Assembly: GCA_019722365.1 (NCBI GenBank)
Contig: JADFUC010000625.1
Location: 1 to 64,000 of the forward strand
Length of the DNA: 64,000 nt
DNA from: Lithospermum erythrorhizon
Taxonomy: Eukaryota > Streptophyta > Magnoliopsida > Boraginales > Boraginaceae
Reading direction: 5' to 3'
Under the pieces are notes generated by a model. The model was not told where the DNA came from. It did no database searches and worked only from the letters and a program-made list of their open reading frames with translations. Shown here in pieces: positions 61,207-64,000 of the stretch. The position numbers were made by a program, and so were the translations under genes. Position 1 is the stretch's first letter. Every line of letters starts with the position of its first letter.

Positions 61207-62418
61207 CGTTGGGACTCTAAGATGAATTTCATCGTGATAAACACCAAATTCATACATCCTCCGATCCTCAAATGATATAAATTATCCAAAACACATAATT
61301 AACAATTATGAATAACAGAAGACTTACAAGGATGCCACCGAAGTCTATCAACACATTCTTTCACGGCCTCCCTTGAATTCCAAATTTGAGCACTTCAAAT
61401 GCAGCGCCTAGTCAAGCTGCACACCGCAAAAAGTTGAATCCACATTTGTGTTCATAGAACATTGGTTGATTGATGAAAAATCAAGCAGGCGAATTTTCAA
61501 TTTTCCCTCAACGTTTCTACTATACGAGGAGAGAGAGGGCTGTGTTTTGTTTTTCATTCTCATGAAAAAATTATGATGAAAAAACCTAATCGGGCCATGT
61601 ATATGTCAAACCTCTAAAGCCCAACCGACAGTTTAACGAAATGACCCATTGTTTAATTAAACCAAGTATAAAATCAAACACTAACAAGTTATTAATAGTA
61701 ATTAACAAGTTACTAACAACCTCAACTAACTTAATTAATTCAATTGACCAATTAATTAATTCGTTCATCCAATTTATATATTTTTGCATTATCAATGTAA
61801 AAATTGCACTGAGAATATTCATGATTAAGCAATCAACTCTCAATTTAGCAAACGTAGTTTAATTCTTATACATGAAATATAATCCAACGCCATCAGATAA
61901 AAGCGACCTTCTGTGCTCGATAATAGGTTGTATAATAATAATAATTGACCAATTACTATTATTATAACGATTAATGAGTAAGATCTAGCAATCGCTCATA
62001 ACCCCTTAAATTATCATGAACCCAAACTAGTAATATACAATTATCATGTGAACACTAAGTTCAAAGAATCACATTTAACCAACCCGGTAAATGAATTGAC
62101 ACAATTGCTCACTGGCATAATAAAAGGGAATCACTCCTCATTGATTTCCAACACTCCTACTTGCCCTTGGACGACACTTCATACAATTCCTTTATCGCTA
62201 CGATCTCTAGTCGTAGAGGCTAACTATAAGAAGCGTGGCTTCAAACACCCACAACTTTTACTCGAGTATGAACTCGAATAAGCATTTATGATGTCCTACA
62301 AACCAATCAAGCACTCAACCGTGCGTAGAGGCCCCGAGATCTTCCTTGTATATAAAGAATGGATAAATCCCTCCCAATATATCAACATCTATCGCTATTC
62401 TCAATCGCTGACTCAACG
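61207..62418 (-). repeat. LTR-III copy inside the copia RT
   Basis: This is the reverse complement of 15837-17130. GCGACCTTCTGTGCTCGATA (61903-61922) matches 16374-16394 inversely, and ACGATCTCTAGTCGTAGAGG matches the 16050-16080 block inversely. The left terminus CGTTGGGACTC corresponds to TGTTAGAATC of the copy at 48920. The copia RT stops exactly at its left edge and was not found again on the right. Confidence 0.65.
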
Positions 62419-64000
62419 TATGTCAAGTTATAATCACCCTGCTAAGCTGCATTTATCATAGTCAAAGCACAGTAGCTCATATAAATACGCATAGTTATAT
62501 ATCGTAGGTCTAAGAATTGTCGAACCTAAAATTCTAAACAAATATTATAGACACGTATATATCTTCTATGGATTCATTTCTGTTGCCAGCCCTGGGCCAC
62601 TGTGACCGGCAAATTCTACGGGACATCTAGTATCGTGTGCTAACGTGATCAATCTTGATCACTAATCAAAACACCATGTTTGTCATTGGTACTTTGTCGC
62701 CTCTAACTATCGCAAGATTCCGACAAGGCCTTTGGCTATCCTATGTTTCTAGGCTTCAAGAGGCGTAGAATCAACAATTCAAGGTTCTCTGTTACAACCA
62801 ACTTAGGGATTTAACTTTTCACTCATCGAGGATACAATACATGTATATTATATATTTCAAATCCGCATGTGAAATAAATAATGGGTAACTATATGAATGA
62901 ATCACGACCATGTAGTTTTTAGTTAACAATCGATTGAAACACAAATGAACTTTTATGTTAATTAATTACTTAACTTATTCCGGTAGTGAATGAACTGGGC
63001 CCCACCGAACTTTGCCAATGCTCAATTCCTTCATTAAGCCTGTGAAACCAAACTTGGTTGAATCAAGGGGAAAGGATCTCAACTCGAGATGCATGCTTAA
63101 ATCCACATGGATCCTTTAGGCTTTGTATGACTTCTTAGATCATTTCATGATATGTAAAGCAAAGAGATAAGTGATTACAATCACATCCTTTACCGAAATA
63201 CCACTTTCATAAAGGCTTACATTCATCGACCCGGCCCTCAACCAAGGAATCATTGACGACTTCAAGATATCCTAACAGTCATGCACCTAATATGATCAAA
63301 ATGATTTCAACCACTTCTCAGTTCTATCGGGTAGGTTTACAACACAACCTCAAGTGCGTTAAAACATATCTCGCATTATAAATGCACATTCTTTTAACAA
63401 CATTACCAACAAAACAAATTGACCGGTCAAGTCGTATTACCGAGTTCAAGTTTCTTTTAGTTTACTCATCGAGCATACTGGGATCACCCTATTATTGAAA
63501 TTTTGGCTATTTTTCATACGGGTACAACCGCCCATAATGCTTACTATCACATTCAAGCAAGTGAAGACAACAACCGATCCATTCAATGTAACTATAGTTA
63601 CCTCTATTCCCTTAAAGCTACTACTGTCAGACCAATCCGCTGAATACCTTTTTTTAGTAAAACTTCACAATTCCAATCACGAATCATGCTACGTCATAGT
63701 CAGATGACAACACATGACCTCGACGCATACGCGAATCATATTACTACGTAATAGACTTCAACCACTCTCATTAATGCGAAAATTCTTACTAGTAGGATTA
63801 GTCCTCTAACGAAGAGTTGCCTCTGTCAATAAGAGAATCATTATTTATAGAATTTAATCTATTATAGATTTCAATCACTCTGAGCTTCATGACATCTTAA
63901 ACTCTTAACAAGCAAATGTCATGCAAGCTCTCACATATATATAATGTGACCGATCATAGCACGTGTCATATATATTGTGAGTCGGGCTCACAAATGTACA
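62419..64000. other. Unassigned right end of the window
   Basis: Short frames (62048-62281 overlaps the LTR; 63495-63707 has no motif) do not support a gene. No copy of this stretch was noticed elsewhere in the window. It may be another LTR or the flank of the copia element. Confidence 0.4.

Overview
The window looks like a repeat-dense flowering-plant nuclear region, and I find no convincing host gene. The evidence is several kinds of plant retrotransposon: long-LTR Ty3/gypsy elements with tRNA-iMet primer sites, Ty1/copia pol and LTRs, an L1-type LINE, and a Cassandra TRIM whose LTR carries a 5S rRNA-like pol III promoter. Almost every open frame is under 120 codons. The recognisable retrotransposon genes are broken by many 1-5 base indels, and repeat copies differ by short scrambled blocks. 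That pattern suggests either old repeats or an unpolished long-read assembly. The names LTR-I, LTR-II and LTR-III below are mine.

Layout, left to right. Positions 207-9538 hold element A: two LTR-I copies of about 2.46 kb around about 4.4 kb with no recognisable gag-pol, minus orientation, probable TATGT duplication. Positions 9.5-11.9 kb are unassigned. Positions 11.9-15.8 kb hold two truncated LTR-II copies in opposite orientation. An LTR-III solo LTR follows at 15.8-17.1 kb. Positions 18.9-23.5 kb hold a copia-like LTR (TGTTGGAA...TTCCAACA) split by a solo LTR-II. A plus-strand LTR-II variant occupies 23.5-27.2 kb, and 28.1-31.3 kb carries Sirevirus-like LTR sequence with primer sites. A 39-base G run lies at 31,460.

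Element B (32,413-40,470, minus) is the coding member of the LTR-I group. Reading right to left it has PBS, gag with zinc knuckles, protease, RT, RNase H, integrase and a chromodomain-like tail, so it is a chromovirus, probably Tekay/Del. Its right LTR is truncated. A solo LTR-II (40,904-43,774) carries a nested solo Cassandra LTR. A complete Cassandra lies at 46,840-47,566 with a perfect TAATT target duplication. An L1 3' part (47,963-50,460, minus) is split by an LTR-III solo LTR. Element C (50,461-59,464) is a second copy of the non-coding LTR-I type. It abuts the 3' half of a copia element (59,461-61,206, minus), whose RT is broken by another LTR-III. The last 1.6 kb is unassigned.

Functionally this is a nested-transposon archive. 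A and C share LTRs, primer site and leader with B but lack its genes, so they are candidate non-autonomous partners of a B-like element. Cassandra likewise has no genes and would depend on other elements' proteins. No CRISPR array, operon, rRNA or tRNA gene was seen. Boundaries without a target duplication are approximate by tens of bases.
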